Part shown: in pieces, positions 45,489 through 55,714 of the stretch
Layout of the letters: every line of letters begins with the position of its first letter
How positions within the stretch are numbered: the stretch's first letter is position 1
Assembly (NCBI GenBank): GCA_913060865.1
Contig: CAJXTU010000001.1
Location: 372,001-436,000 of the forward strand
DNA from: an uncultured Cycloclasticus sp.
Lineage (GTDB): Bacteria; Pseudomonadota; Gammaproteobacteria; Methylococcales; Cycloclasticaceae
DNA: 64,000 bases
Reading direction: 5' to 3'
Translations under genes and position numbers: made by a program
Notes under the pieces: generated by a model
What the model saw: the letters and a program-made list of their open reading frames with translations, nothing else
The model's database searches: none
Told to the model about the DNA's origin: nothing

Positions 45489-48400
45489 ATGGCGCAAACA
45501 GAAAAACATACACAGCTTTTAGACTTGTTAAAGCAGCGAATTTTACTGCTAGATGGCGCTATGGGTACGATGATTCAGTCCTATGGCTTCACCGAAAGTG
45601 ATTATCGCGGTGAACGTTTTGCTGATTGGGCCAGTGATATTCAGGGCAATAACGATTTATTATCTTTAACTCAGGCGGATACTATTCGTGCTATTCACTT
45701 AGCGTATCTTGAAGCAGGCGCGGATATTGTAGAAACGAATACCTTTAATGCAACCCGTGTGGCGATGGCGGATTACGATATGCAGGATTTATCGTATGAA
45801 ATTAATGAGCAATCTGCTCGTATTGCCCGCAAAGCCGCTGATGATATTGAAGCGAAATACCCAGATCGTGTGTGTTTTGTTGCGGGCGTTTTAGGTCCAA
45901 CAAACCGTACGGCGAGTATCTCGCCAGATGTAAATGACCCTGCGTTTAGAAACATTACTTTTGATGAACTGGCTGAAGCCTATACCGAGTCAATTGATGC
46001 CTTGATTAAAGGCGGGGCTGATATTTTATTGGTCGAAACTATTTTTGATACCTTAAATGCGAAAGCAGCTTTATATGCGATTGAAACGTATTTCGAAACG
46101 CATAGCGTAGAATATCCGGTGATGATTTCCGGCACGATTACCGACGCATCGGGGCGGACGCTGTCAGGCCAAGTAACAGAAGCATTTTGGAACTCTGTCC
46201 GCCATATTAAGCCGGTTAGCATTGGCTTTAATTGTGCCTTGGGTGCGGAAGAGTTGCGTCAATATGTAGAAGAGTTATCGCGTGTTGCCGACACGTATGT
46301 CTCAGCGCATCCCAATGCGGGTTTGCCGAATGAATTTGGCGGTTACGATGAAACGCCAGAAGACATGGCGAGGCATATTCGTGAGTGGGCACAAAGTGGG
46401 TTCTTAAATATTATTGGTGGCTGTTGTGGCACATCACCTGAATTTATCACCGCGATGAAAGAAGCTGTGAGCGGTTGTGCTTCAAGGCAAATACCCGAGT
46501 TAGAGGTAGAGTGTCGTTTGTCTGGCTTAGAGCCGATGAATATCACCAAAGACTCTTTGTTTATCAATGTGGGTGAGCGAACTAACGTAACGGGGTCTGC
46601 GCGATTCAAGCGGTTGATTAAAGAGCAAGATTACGAAACGGCGTTAGATGTAGCGAGACAACAAGTAGAAAGTGGCGCGCAAATCATTGATATTAATATG
46701 GACGAGGGCATGCTCGAGTCTAAGTCTGCTATGGTTCGTTTCTTAAGTTTAATTGCTGCTGAGCCGGATATTTCAGTGGTGCCGGTCATGATTGATTCAT
46801 CCAAGTGGGATATTTTGGAAGCCGGCTTAAAGTGCGTGCAAGGCAAAGCCATTGTAAACTCCATTAGTTTGAAAGAAGGCGAAGAAAACTTTATTGAGCA
46901 AGCAAAAACCATCATGCGTTACGGCGCAGCGGTTATTGTGATGGCGTTTGATGAAGTAGGGCAAGCCGATACGTTTGAACGCAAAGTAGAGATTTGTACG
47001 CGGGCTTATAAGGTGCTGACTGACAAGGCAGGGTTTCCAGCAGAAGATATTATTTTTGACCCTAATATTTTTGCCGTCGCAACGGGTATTGATGAGCACA
47101 ACAATTACGCGGTCGACTTTATCGAAGCGACGAAGGTTATTAAGCAAACATTACCACATGCCATGGTATCGGGTGGTGTATCAAATGTGTCATTTTCATT
47201 CCGTGGGAACAATACCGTGCGCGAAGCGATTCATGCGGTGTTTTTATACCACGCCATTAAAGCTGGTATGGATATGGGTATCGTTAATGCTGGGCAATTG
47301 GCAGTGTATGACGATATCCCAGATGAATTACGTGAAGCTGTTGAAGATGTGATTTTGAATCGCGTACCCAAACAAGGTGAAAGCGCGACAGAAAATCTCT
47401 TAGAGATTGCAGCCAAATACCTTGATGGTGATTCGGAAGAGGCGGTAAAAGAAGCGGCAGAATGGCGCTCTTGGCCGGTTAAAAAGCGTTTAGAGCATGC
47501 GTTAGTTAAAGGCATTACTGAGTTTATTGAAGAAGACACAGAACTGGTTCGGCAAGAAGTTGATCGTCCCTTACATGTGATTGAAGGGCCATTAATGGAT
47601 GGCATGAACGTGGTGGGCGACTTGTTTGGTGAGGGTAAAATGTTTTTACCCCAAGTGGTTAAATCGGCGCGCGTGATGAAAAAAGCGGTGGCCTATTTAA
47701 TGCCCTTTATGGAAGAAGAAAAGGGCAATGTGATTGCCAGTAACGGCAAGGTGTTAATGGCGACTGTCAAAGGTGACGTGCACGATATCGGCAAAAACAT
47801 TGTCGGTGTGGTGTTGCAATGTAATGGCTTTGAGGTGATCGATTTGGGTGTCATGGTGCCTGCGGATACTATTTTAAAGCAAGCGCGTGAACATAAGGTT
47901 GATGCCATTGGTTTGAGCGGTTTGATAACGCCATCACTTGATGAAATGGTGCATATGGCGAAAGAAATGGAGCGACAAGGGTTTAAGATGCCCCTAATGA
48001 TTGGTGGCGCAACAACATCACGCGCGCACACAGCGGTTAAAATCGAACCGAACTATCACGGAGCGAGTGTATACGTGACCGACGCTTCTAGATCGGTGGG
48101 CGTTCTAACAAATTTGATGGATAAAGATGCGGCCAATGATTACCAGCAAAAAGTTCGTGATGAATACGCAGAAGTACGTGAGCGACATAAAGGCCGCCAA
48201 TCAACCAAACGTCAACTGAATATTGAAGATGCGCGCAATAATGCCACAGAGATTGATTGGGCTAGCTTTACGCCTGTTAAACCGAGCTTCTTAGGTACAA
48301 AAGTACTCAATGAGTTTCCATTAGAAGAGATCGCTAAATTTATTGATTGGTCGCCATTTTTCCAAACATGGGAGTTAGTGGGCAGTTATCCAAAAATACT

Positions 48401-49202
48401 TGACGATGAAATTATTGGTGAACATGCGCGTGATTTATTTAAAGATGCGCAAGCCATGTTGCAGAAGGTTGTTGATGAAAAATGGCTAACGGCGCGCGCG
48501 GTGTTTGGGTTTTATCCAGCGAATAGTCGGGTAGATGACGTAGTGGTTTATGCAGATGAGTCGCGTACAAACGAAACAGCAGTGTTGCATCAGCTGCGTC
48601 AACAAAACATCAAACCGCCAGGGCGTAAAAACTATTGCTTAGCCGACACAGTAGCGCCAGAAAAATCAGGTATTAATGATTATATCGGCGCATTTGCTGT
48701 TACAGCAGGTATTGGTATTGAAGAGCACGTAAAAAGATTTGAAGCAGAGCACGATGATTACCAATCCATTATGATCAAAGCAATAGCCGATCGTTTAGCG
48801 GAGGCGTTTGCAGAATGCTTGCATCAACAAGTGAGAAAAGAGTATTGGGGTTACGCGGCGGATGAATCGTTAACAAACGACGATTTAATTAAAGAGACAT
48901 ACAAGGGTATTCGTCCTGCACCAGGTTATCCTGCGTGCCCAGATCATACGGAAAAAGCCACGTTGTTTTCATTATTAAATGCGACTGAAGAAGTGGGTAT
49001 TGAGTTGACTGAAAGTTTCGCCATGTACCCAACAGCAGCAGTGAGTGGTTGGTACTTTGCGCACCCTGATGCTCAGTATTTTAACGTCGGCAAGTTAAAA
49101 AAAGACCAAGTGGAAGACTACGCGCAGCGTAAAGGCGAAAGTTTGGACTATATAGAACGCTGGTTAGCTCCAAGCCTTGCTTACGATCCAGATGATAGCT
49201 GA
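45489..49202 (+). CDS. metH: Cobalamin-dependent methionine synthase
   Basis: The 1237 residues cover all four modules: a homocysteine barrel (zinc cysteines in GFNCALGA and GGCCGTS), a pterin barrel ([15 protein letters not shown]), the cobalamin domain with its cap (DVHDIGKN, the axial histidine motif) and the AdoMet reactivation domain ([12 protein letters not shown]). Length matches E. coli MetH. It methylates homocysteine from methyltetrahydrofolate. No cobalamin riboswitch is recognisable in the short leader. The ATG at 45489 lacks a clear ribosome-binding site. Its last 11 bases overlap the glutaredoxin-like gene. Confidence 0.97.
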   Translation: MAQTEKHTQLLDLLKQRILLLDGAMGTMIQSYGFTESDYRGERFADWASDIQGNNDLLSLTQADTIRAIHLAYLEAGADIVETNTFNATRVAMADYDMQDLSYEINEQSARIARKAADDIEAKYPDRVCFVAGVLGPTNRTASISPDVNDPAFRNITFDELAEAYTESIDALIKGGADILLVETIFDTLNAKAALYAIETYFETHSVEYPVMISGTITDASGRTLSGQVTEAFWNSVRHIKPVSIGFNCALGAEELRQYVEELSRVADTYVSAHPNAGLPNEFGGYDETPEDMARHIREWAQSGFLNIIGGCCGTSPEFITAMKEAVSGCASRQIPELEVECRLSGLEPMNITKDSLFINVGERTNVTGSARFKRLIKEQDYETALDVARQQVESGAQIIDINMDEGMLESKSAMVRFLSLIAAEPDISVVPVMIDSSKWDILEAGLKCVQGKAIVNSISLKEGEENFIEQAKTIMRYGAAVIVMAFDEVGQADTFERKVEICTRAYKVLTDKAGFPAEDIIFDPNIFAVATGIDEHNNYAVDFIEATKVIKQTLPHAMVSGGVSNVSFSFRGNNTVREAIHAVFLYHAIKAGMDMGIVNAGQLAVYDDIPDELREAVEDVILNRVPKQGESATENLLEIAAKYLDGDSEEAVKEAAEWRSWPVKKRLEHALVKGITEFIEEDTELVRQEVDRPLHVIEGPLMDGMNVVGDLFGEGKMFLPQVVKSARVMKKAVAYLMPFMEEEKGNVIASNGKVLMATVKGDVHDIGKNIVGVVLQCNGFEVIDLGVMVPADTILKQAREHKVDAIGLSGLITPSLDEMVHMAKEMERQGFKMPLMIGGATTSRAHTAVKIEPNYHGASVYVTDASRSVGVLTNLMDKDAANDYQQKVRDEYAEVRERHKGRQSTKRQLNIEDARNNATEIDWASFTPVKPSFLGTKVLNEFPLEEIAKFIDWSPFFQTWELVGSYPKILDDEIIGEHARDLFKDAQAMLQKVVDEKWLTARAVFGFYPANSRVDDVVVYADESRTNETAVLHQLRQQNIKPPGRKNYCLADTVAPEKSGINDYIGAFAVTAGIGIEEHVKRFEAEHDDYQSIMIKAIADRLAEAFAECLHQQVRKEYWGYAADESLTNDDLIKETYKGIRPAPGYPACPDHTEKATLFSLLNATEEVGIELTESFAMYPTAAVSGWYFAHPDAQYFNVGKLKKDQVEDYAQRKGESLDYIERWLAPSLAYDPDDS

Positions 49203-49449
49203 ATTAACGTTTTATACAACGGAGGGGTGCCATCTTTGTGAGGATGCAAAAACACTTCTTCAGCAACTATTGAGTGATTATCCAGATCAATATCAAGTGG
49301 AAATAGTTGATATAGTCTGTGTTGACTCCTTAATCGAGCAATACGGAACGCGCATTCCCGTTATTAAACAAAATGGGCTGACTGCTGATTTAGGCTGGCC
49401 TTTTGATTACAAAGGTTTATTGCGCTTTTTGGGGGAAAATATTGAGTGA
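49192..49449 (+). CDS. Glutaredoxin-like (DUF836) protein
   Basis: An 85-residue thioredoxin-fold protein with redox motif CHLC near residue 13 ([11 protein letters not shown]) and the cis-proline segment TRIPVI near residue 54. The family holds small disulfide proteins of undetermined partners. The ATG at 49192 lies inside the end of metH in another frame, so translation is coupled to it. It may serve in redox maintenance, but there is no direct evidence for a link to MetH. Confidence 0.82.
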   Translation: MIAELTFYTTEGCHLCEDAKTLLQQLLSDYPDQYQVEIVDIVCVDSLIEQYGTRIPVIKQNGLTADLGWPFDYKGLLRFLGENIE

Positions 49450-49636
49450 CGGGAATAGAAAGTTTTCAATGATAATGGTGATTTTGAGTATTATCGCGGT
49501 GTTAATGGGTGTAGCTGTTTTTTATTGGTTATGCCAATTTGAGCCTTTACCATCAAGTTATTTATCCAGTCAATTAATGCTCGACAGGCTGCAGACATTC
49601 AATAAGGTTTATTTTTTCATTCAAAAGTTTGGTTAA
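49442..49636 (+). CDS. Small single-span membrane protein preceding the pilus cluster
   Basis: About 64 residues from a TTG at 49442, which has GGGGGAAAATA directly upstream and overlaps the glutaredoxin-like stop codon by 8 bases. An ATG at 49469 is an alternative start. A single hydrophobic helix (IMVILSIIAVLMGVAVFYWL) is followed by a polar tail ending in FFIQKFG. I do not recognise a family. It ends 10 bases before the MshM-like ATPase gene, so it may be the first gene of that transcript, or a coupled tail of metH-grx. Confidence 0.45.
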   Translation: MSDGNRKFSMIMVILSIIAVLMGVAVFYWLCQFEPLPSSYLSSQLMLDRLQTFNKVYFFIQKFG

Positions 49637-49646
49637 AAAATAACAA

Positions 49647-50969
49647 ATGTACTTAGATTATTTTGGTTTAAAGAAACAACCCTTTGGTATTACACCAGAC
49701 ACCTCTCTGTTTTTCAAAGGTGCTGAGCGTGGTGATGTGCTGGATGCGGTGTTATATGCCTTGAATTCAGGCCAGGGAATCATCAAAGTGGTTGGTGAAG
49801 TGGGTAGCGGCAAGACCATGTTATCCCGTATGTTGGTTAACAAGGTGCCGGATAATACAGTATTTGTCTATTTGTTAAACCCAAGCATAGAAGCAGAGCA
49901 AGTACTTTATGCCATCTCTTATGATCTAGGTTTACAAGTTGACCTCAACGATAAATCTATTCAAATACTACATGTGCTTCAACAAAAGTTATTGGATTTT
50001 TATCAAGAAGGAAAAAAAGTTGTCTTAGTGGTGGATGAAGCACAACAAATGCCCCTTAAAACCTTGGAAGAAATTCGCTTGCTGAGTAATTTAGAAACAG
50101 AAACAGAAAAATTATTACAAATCATTCTTTTTGGCCAGCCTGAGTTGGATGAACATATTGATACCCCGAGTGTTAGACAGCTTCGAGAAAGAATTATCTA
50201 TAGCTTTTACCTCAGTCCGTTGGATTGGAAAATGACCGATAAATATTTACACTTTCGCCTTGAGAAGGCAGGGCATCAAGGCCGAGGGATTTTTGATAAG
50301 AATGCAATAAAACTATTAACAAAATATGCAGATGGCACGTTAAGAAGGCTAAATGTATTGGCAGATAAATCATTGCTGGCAGCTTTTTTACAAAAAAGCC
50401 CAGTAGTAAAGGTTAAGCACGTTAAGTTAGCATTAAAAGACAATATTAAAGGTCATAAAAAGTCAGAAGCTTTGAAATATGTAGCTTTAACATGTTTAGT
50501 TACCGTAGGTATTCTTGCTATGGCATATTTTTTTATACTTGTTAAGAGCCAAGGGTTCGCTGTGGAGACTGTGACGAGAATTGAAGAGGTGCCTAAAAAA
50601 CGGTCAATTATCACCCATCAAAGCAACGCGGACGAGAAAAAGCAAATGGGCATTCAGGCAAGTTTATCGGACAACTTATTACAATCACGTCTTAGCGCTT
50701 TTAACTTATGGAGACAAACTACAAAAAACGTTTATACAATAAGGTTAATGACCGAACCTACTGGCTCTGCTAAAAGGGTTGAGAGTTTTATGCGTTCTGT
50801 ATCATCTCCACGTATTGAAGATAAAATTTTTGTTAATAAGGCTGACGACAATATCTATATTGTTTACTACGATGGGTTTGAAACCTACTCTGAAGCGAAT
50901 TTGGCGTTAAAAAAGTTATCGCCCGCTATGCGTAAATATAAGCCGTATATTGTTAATATTAAGAAATAA
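49647..50969 (+). CDS. mshM: MSHA biogenesis ATPase MshM-like (ExeA type) with SPOR-like tail
   Basis: 440 residues. The N terminus MYLDYFGLKKQPFGITPD is typical of ExeA/MshM. It has Walker A GEVGSGKT (50-57), Walker B VVLVVDEAQ (125-133), a transmembrane helix at about 278-299, and a C-terminal SPOR-like periplasmic module (about 360-440). ExeA-type ATPases bind peptidoglycan and help install secretins, here the downstream MshL. Most MshM proteins known to me end near residue 280, so the membrane anchor and periplasmic module are an extension. First clear gene of the pilus cluster. Confidence 0.85.
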   Translation: MYLDYFGLKKQPFGITPDTSLFFKGAERGDVLDAVLYALNSGQGIIKVVGEVGSGKTMLSRMLVNKVPDNTVFVYLLNPSIEAEQVLYAISYDLGLQVDLNDKSIQILHVLQQKLLDFYQEGKKVVLVVDEAQQMPLKTLEEIRLLSNLETETEKLLQIILFGQPELDEHIDTPSVRQLRERIIYSFYLSPLDWKMTDKYLHFRLEKAGHQGRGIFDKNAIKLLTKYADGTLRRLNVLADKSLLAAFLQKSPVVKVKHVKLALKDNIKGHKKSEALKYVALTCLVTVGILAMAYFFILVKSQGFAVETVTRIEEVPKKRSIITHQSNADEKKQMGIQASLSDNLLQSRLSAFNLWRQTTKNVYTIRLMTEPTGSAKRVESFMRSVSSPRIEDKIFVNKADDNIYIVYYDGFETYSEANLALKKLSPAMRKYKPYIVNIKK

Positions 50970-51098
50970 GATCAAATTGGTTTTAATTATTAAAATCAGT
51001 ATGATAGGAACTAGAGTTAATTTTTTTATTAACTTGTATTTTTCATTTCATCGTCTACAATTTGTTTAAAATTAATAATTTCAAAGTGTGTTAACTAA

Positions 51099-52778
51099 AT
51101 GAAATCAATAGCTCTTGCTACTTTTATGCTCCTTGCCTTATCGGCATGTAATACGGTTTCTTTTAAACCATCCGATCAACATATCCAGGAAACACCTAAA
51201 CCGGTTGGCAGCCCTCCAAAGGTATTGGAATCTATTCCATTGCCTGAGAAACCTTCAGCTAAAAAACAAATGGAAGTATTTACGGTCGTTGTCAATGATG
51301 TGCCAGTACGAGAGCTGTTGTTTGCGATTGCGCGTGATGCGAATATCAATATCGATATAGTTGAAGATGTATCAGGGGAGGTAACATTAAACGCTATAGA
51401 TCAGACGTTCGAAGAAATTTTAGAAAGAATAAGTCATCAAGTTGATATTCGCTATAGCGTAGTAAACACCATAGTGAAAATTGAGTTAGATGCACCATAC
51501 ATTAAACATTACGAAGTTAGTTATGTGAATATGGATAGAGGTAGCACAGCAACCATTGCGATTGCTACAGAAGTATCTTCTACAGGCGGTGGTTCAGGGT
51601 CGGAGTCTACCGTTGGTAATACCTCTAACACTAGTATCACAAATAATTCAAATCATCGATTCTGGACGACGATTGTTAATAATATTAGAAATATTGTTGG
51701 GCAAAACGACTCGGAGAATAACGCTACCGAAGAGGTGACTGAGGTCTTAGAAGGCACAACTGATGCATTAGTGGGTCAAGCTGGTGAAGGGCCGCCTGCT
51801 GAGGGCGATGAAACGGAAACAATGAGGACTAGTAGGCAGGCAGTTATGGCTAGTCCTGAAAGTGGAATGATTAGTGTTTTCGCAACTCAGCGCCAACACC
51901 GTGAAGTGGAAAACTACTTAGAGCTTGCGTTAGAGGGGGTTCAACGACAGGTTTTTATAGAGGCTACTATTGTTGAAGTTGATTTGAATGATGACTATCA
52001 GGCTGGTGTTGATTGGAGTCGTTTACTAACAAACCCCGCGGGCGACGGGTTTGGTTTTGAGCAAACATTAACCGGTAATAATCTATTAGATGCACCTACT
52101 ACAGCACTTCAGTATGTAGCATCGGGTGATAAGTTTAATGTTACTGCAACGGTAAGGATGTTAAACCAGTTTGGTAATGCAAAAATATTATCAACACCAA
52201 AGATTATGGCACTTAATAATCAGACAGCCTTGTTAAAAGTGGTCGATAACCGCGTGTATTTTACGATCAATGTTGAGACTGAAACAAATGATAACAACAC
52301 AATACGCACATTTGAATCCATTATTCATACATTGCCTGTTGGTTTAGTGATGAGTGTGACTCCTCAGATATCTTCAAGTGATGAGGTAACGTTAAACGTT
52401 AGACCCACTATTTCTCGTATATTGCGGTTTGTTTCAGACCCTAATCCAGCGTTAGGTGATGTGGAAAGTTTGATTCCTGAAGTGTCCGTGAGGGAAATTG
52501 AATCCATTCTACGAATAAAAAATGGGGATGTTGCTGTCATTGGCGGCCTGATGAAAGATAACCGCAGTAAAAGTACAGATGGTATTCCTCAGTTGTCAAA
52601 ATTACCATTTGTTGGGGACCTATTTAGTTATAAAGACAATAAAGCGTCTAAATCTGAGTTGGTTATCTTCCTAAAGCCAATCGTTGCTAATAAACCGTCG
52701 CTCGGTGGGGAGTTTGCCAAATATAAACACTATATTGAAAATGCAGAAGAAAGCTCAAGGTCAGGTAATGCAAAATGA
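51099..52778 (+). CDS. mshL: MSHA pilus secretin MshL
   Basis: The 559-residue lipoprotein has lipobox LSAC (Cys17) after a signal peptide, a secretin short domain (about 62-125, VVVNDVPVRELLFAIARD), a variable Ser/Thr/Asn-rich insert at about 155-250, and a C-terminal secretin beta-domain (VFIEATIVEVDLNDDYQAG near 284; VAVIGGLMKD near 468). It forms the outer-membrane pore for the pilus. The 129-base gap before it is AT-rich and may hold a promoter. It overlaps mshN by 4 bases. Confidence 0.9.
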   Translation: MKSIALATFMLLALSACNTVSFKPSDQHIQETPKPVGSPPKVLESIPLPEKPSAKKQMEVFTVVVNDVPVRELLFAIARDANINIDIVEDVSGEVTLNAIDQTFEEILERISHQVDIRYSVVNTIVKIELDAPYIKHYEVSYVNMDRGSTATIAIATEVSSTGGGSGSESTVGNTSNTSITNNSNHRFWTTIVNNIRNIVGQNDSENNATEEVTEVLEGTTDALVGQAGEGPPAEGDETETMRTSRQAVMASPESGMISVFATQRQHREVENYLELALEGVQRQVFIEATIVEVDLNDDYQAGVDWSRLLTNPAGDGFGFEQTLTGNNLLDAPTTALQYVASGDKFNVTATVRMLNQFGNAKILSTPKIMALNNQTALLKVVDNRVYFTINVETETNDNNTIRTFESIIHTLPVGLVMSVTPQISSSDEVTLNVRPTISRILRFVSDPNPALGDVESLIPEVSVREIESILRIKNGDVAVIGGLMKDNRSKSTDGIPQLSKLPFVGDLFSYKDNKASKSELVIFLKPIVANKPSLGGEFAKYKHYIENAEESSRSGNAK

Positions 52779-54010
52779 GCCTGTTGCTAGATGCCTTAAA
52801 ACAGGCTGAAAAACAAAAGAACGCTGAAAGTACTAATGGTGAAGATCTACCAGAGAGTGAAGTTGATGAGATAGAGTTTATTTTAGATGAGCCTGTTGAG
52901 CAAGAACTTACTTCTGTGCCAGTAAATGAAATTAAGGTTTCTGAGCCCAAAGAAATTCCTTCGTTGGTTGAAAAGAAAATAGACGTTTCGATAGAAACAC
53001 CAAGTAATGAAAATAAAAAAATACGTGAAGACAAAACGGATGGGCTACCTCTCGATTCGAGTTTAAATGTTTTTGCGGTTGGAAATGTGCCTTCGAGCAA
53101 GGGCCGGAATAAAAAATACACGTTAATAGGGCTAGCCGTTCTGGTTATTGTTTTACTGGCAGCCAGTATGTGGTATTTGTTTGAGAATGAGTCCACAAGT
53201 GATTTTTCTGAGCAGTTGATAGAAGGTGATCCGTTAATAAATGAACGTGAAGCATTGGAGGAGGTCAGTAATATGCAGTCAACTCCTACGCCACCTCCGC
53301 TGGCCGGTGTGACTAATAAAATAACAACACCAGTTGAAAATATTAAAAAATCTTCATTAGCACTAATATCAGAGGATGAGATTGCAAAGCCTAGCGCTAG
53401 CACGGGTATAAAAATTAAAAAAAGAATTATTTCAGTGGGTGTGTTTACTCAAATAGACGCTGCTTATAAAGCAATGCAACTTGGTAAGCTAGCCCAAGCA
53501 AAGTCTATTTATTTAAAAGTACTTAAATCAAGGCCAAACCAAGTAGATGCTTTATTGGGGCTAGCCAATATTGAAGTCCATGAAGGTTCGAAACAAAATG
53601 CAATAACACTGTATGAAAAGGTGCTTGCTAAAGAACAAACGAACGTAGTTGCACAGCTAGGGTTATTACAAATTTATTCAAATAAAGCACCATTAGCTAA
53701 ACAACAGATATTGGAAGAGTTATCTAGTAAACATCCCAAAAACATAAGTGTTTTAAAGGCACTTGGGCAATCACTTTCTGCGCAATCTAAGTGGGCTAAA
53801 GCGCAAGAAATTTATTTTAAAGGGTATTCATTACAACCAAACAGTGTGTTCTTTACTTATAACTTAGCTGTTAGTTTGGACCAATTAGGTAAAGGGTCTG
53901 CGGCGTCCAGCTATTACGAAAAAGCAATAAATTTAAACAAAAATGCTTCTGACCCCGTTGATATAACTGCAATTGAAAATCGGTTGCAAGAATTAAGGGG
54001 TGCAAAATGA
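52775..54010 (+). CDS. mshN: MSHA biogenesis TPR protein MshN-like
   Basis: 411 residues: N-terminal SLLLDALKQAEKQK, a motif shared by MshN/GspB-like pilus and secretion proteins; an acidic cytoplasmic stretch; a transmembrane helix at about 115-135; a Pro/Thr-rich linker; and three to five tetratricopeptide repeats at about 225-400 in the periplasm. It probably helps secretin assembly or stability. It overlaps mshL at its start and mshE at its end (ATGA junctions), so these genes are translationally coupled. Confidence 0.85.
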   Translation: MSLLLDALKQAEKQKNAESTNGEDLPESEVDEIEFILDEPVEQELTSVPVNEIKVSEPKEIPSLVEKKIDVSIETPSNENKKIREDKTDGLPLDSSLNVFAVGNVPSSKGRNKKYTLIGLAVLVIVLLAASMWYLFENESTSDFSEQLIEGDPLINEREALEEVSNMQSTPTPPPLAGVTNKITTPVENIKKSSLALISEDEIAKPSASTGIKIKKRIISVGVFTQIDAAYKAMQLGKLAQAKSIYLKVLKSRPNQVDALLGLANIEVHEGSKQNAITLYEKVLAKEQTNVVAQLGLLQIYSNKAPLAKQQILEELSSKHPKNISVLKALGQSLSAQSKWAKAQEIYFKGYSLQPNSVFFTYNLAVSLDQLGKGSAASSYYEKAINLNKNASDPVDITAIENRLQELRGAK

Positions 54011-55713
54011 GTGACTCTCAGCCTAAAAAAAGGATAGGAGATCAGTTAGTTGATAAAGGTATTATTTCACTGGACCAACTTAAAATCGCTTTACAAGAAC
54101 AAAAAATTTCCGGAAACCAGATAGGCAAGGTTTTAATAGATATGGGTTTCTTAACAGAAACTTTACTGAAAGAAGTTTTAAGCGATGGGGCACGTGATGA
54201 GAGCATTAATTTGGCGGAAGTGGTGCCAGATGAAGATGCAATTACCCTGGTTGATAAAGCATTAGCAGAACAGCTAAATGTTTTACCTTGTAATTTTAAT
54301 GCTGAAAATAAAACGTTGCAATTAGCAATGGCTGATACGTTTGATATTTTAGCGCTAGATAAAGTTAAATCTCTTATTCCATCGAATATTACAGTCATGC
54401 CAATTTTGGCTGGTATTAAAGAGATACAAAGCAACATTGACCATTTTTATGGTTATGAGCTGTCAATTGATGGCATTTTAAGAGAAATTGAAACAGGCGA
54501 GTATGATGCCATTAGTCAACACATAGCTGTATCAGAATATACTCACCCACTGGTAAGGTTAGTCGATGCTTTTCTCACGGACGCGGTAAAACGTGGCGCT
54601 TCTGATATTCATTTTGAGCCTGAAGAAGGTTTCTTAAGGGTTCGTTATAGAATTGACGGTGTGTTACACCAAGTTCGAAGTTTGCATAATAAGTATTGGT
54701 CATCAATCGTTGTTCGTTTAAAAGTGATGTCAACGATGGATTTAGCAGAAACAAGAGCGCCACAAGATGGGCGGATTCATTTGAAAGTGGCAGGCCATCC
54801 GATTGATTTTCGTGTGGCAGCGCAACCCACTATTCACGGTGAGAATTTTGTATTAAGAATTTTAGATAGAGAAAAATCTATTGTTCCGTTGGAAGACTTA
54901 GATTTAGCAGAAAAAAACCGTCAATTATTGAAATTGATGATGGCTAGACCTGAAGGGATTATATTGGTAACGGGGCCAACGGGTAGCGGTAAAACAACAA
55001 CGCTTTATTCAATGTTGAGTTATTTAAATAATGAATCAGTAAACATTATGACGCTTGAGGACCCTGTTGAATATCCAATTCCAATGATCAGGCAATCATC
55101 AATTGGACATTCCTCAAAAATGAATTTTGCTGATGGGATTAGGTCCTTAATGCGACAAGATCCAGATATCATCTTAGTGGGTGAAATGCGAGATTTAGAA
55201 ACGTCTGAAATGGGCTTTAGAGCGGCTATGACAGGCCATCAAGTATTTTCTACATTACATACAAATTCAGCAATAGGCGCATTTCCGCGTTTACTCGATA
55301 TAGGTGTATTGCCTGACATTATGGCGGGTAATATTATTGGTGTTATTGGTCAGCGTTTAATAAGAAGGCTGTGTAAATCATGTAAGTCTGAACAGCCTAT
55401 TACGGACGTAGAAAAGAAACTGTTAGGCGATGGTGGGCAAAATTTAACGACTATATTTCATGCAGAAGGGTGTAAAAAATGTAATAACACGGGGTATAAA
55501 GGCCGAATCGCATTATTAGAAATTTTAAGAATGGATACGGATTTAGATGAACTCGTGGTCAAAAAGGTATCTCAACGTGAACTATTAAAGGCAGCTAAAG
55601 AAAAGGGCTATACCACACTCGCAGATGATGGGATTGCGCAGGTTCTTAAGGGTCGGACGACTTTAGATGAATTATCACGGGTTGTAGACTTTACCTCGAG
55701 ATTAGCGAACTAA
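54007..55713 (+). CDS. mshE: MSHA pilus extension ATPase MshE
   Basis: 568 residues. The N-terminal MshEN domain shows a c-di-GMP-binding motif at Arg9-Gln32 (R-I-G...L-V..G-I-I...L..A-L..Q) and a weaker second copy at about 38-61 in which the leading Arg and final Gln are missing. The ATPase core follows: Walker A GPTGSGKT (323-330), Asp box, Walker B, and a four-cysteine zinc motif (CKSC and CKKC). It powers pilus extension. Domain order and length match MshE of Vibrio. The intact first motif predicts c-di-GMP control. Confidence 0.92.
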   Translation: MSDSQPKKRIGDQLVDKGIISLDQLKIALQEQKISGNQIGKVLIDMGFLTETLLKEVLSDGARDESINLAEVVPDEDAITLVDKALAEQLNVLPCNFNAENKTLQLAMADTFDILALDKVKSLIPSNITVMPILAGIKEIQSNIDHFYGYELSIDGILREIETGEYDAISQHIAVSEYTHPLVRLVDAFLTDAVKRGASDIHFEPEEGFLRVRYRIDGVLHQVRSLHNKYWSSIVVRLKVMSTMDLAETRAPQDGRIHLKVAGHPIDFRVAAQPTIHGENFVLRILDREKSIVPLEDLDLAEKNRQLLKLMMARPEGIILVTGPTGSGKTTTLYSMLSYLNNESVNIMTLEDPVEYPIPMIRQSSIGHSSKMNFADGIRSLMRQDPDIILVGEMRDLETSEMGFRAAMTGHQVFSTLHTNSAIGAFPRLLDIGVLPDIMAGNIIGVIGQRLIRRLCKSCKSEQPITDVEKKLLGDGGQNLTTIFHAEGCKKCNNTGYKGRIALLEILRMDTDLDELVVKKVSQRELLKAAKEKGYTTLADDGIAQVLKGRTTLDELSRVVDFTSRLAN

Positions 55714-55714
55714 T

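Noticed and set aside
52687-53403. 238-residue minus-strand open frame across the mshL/mshN junction
   Set aside because: It lies opposite two well-supported, coupled genes, has low-complexity Ser/Leu/Phe composition and no family motif.
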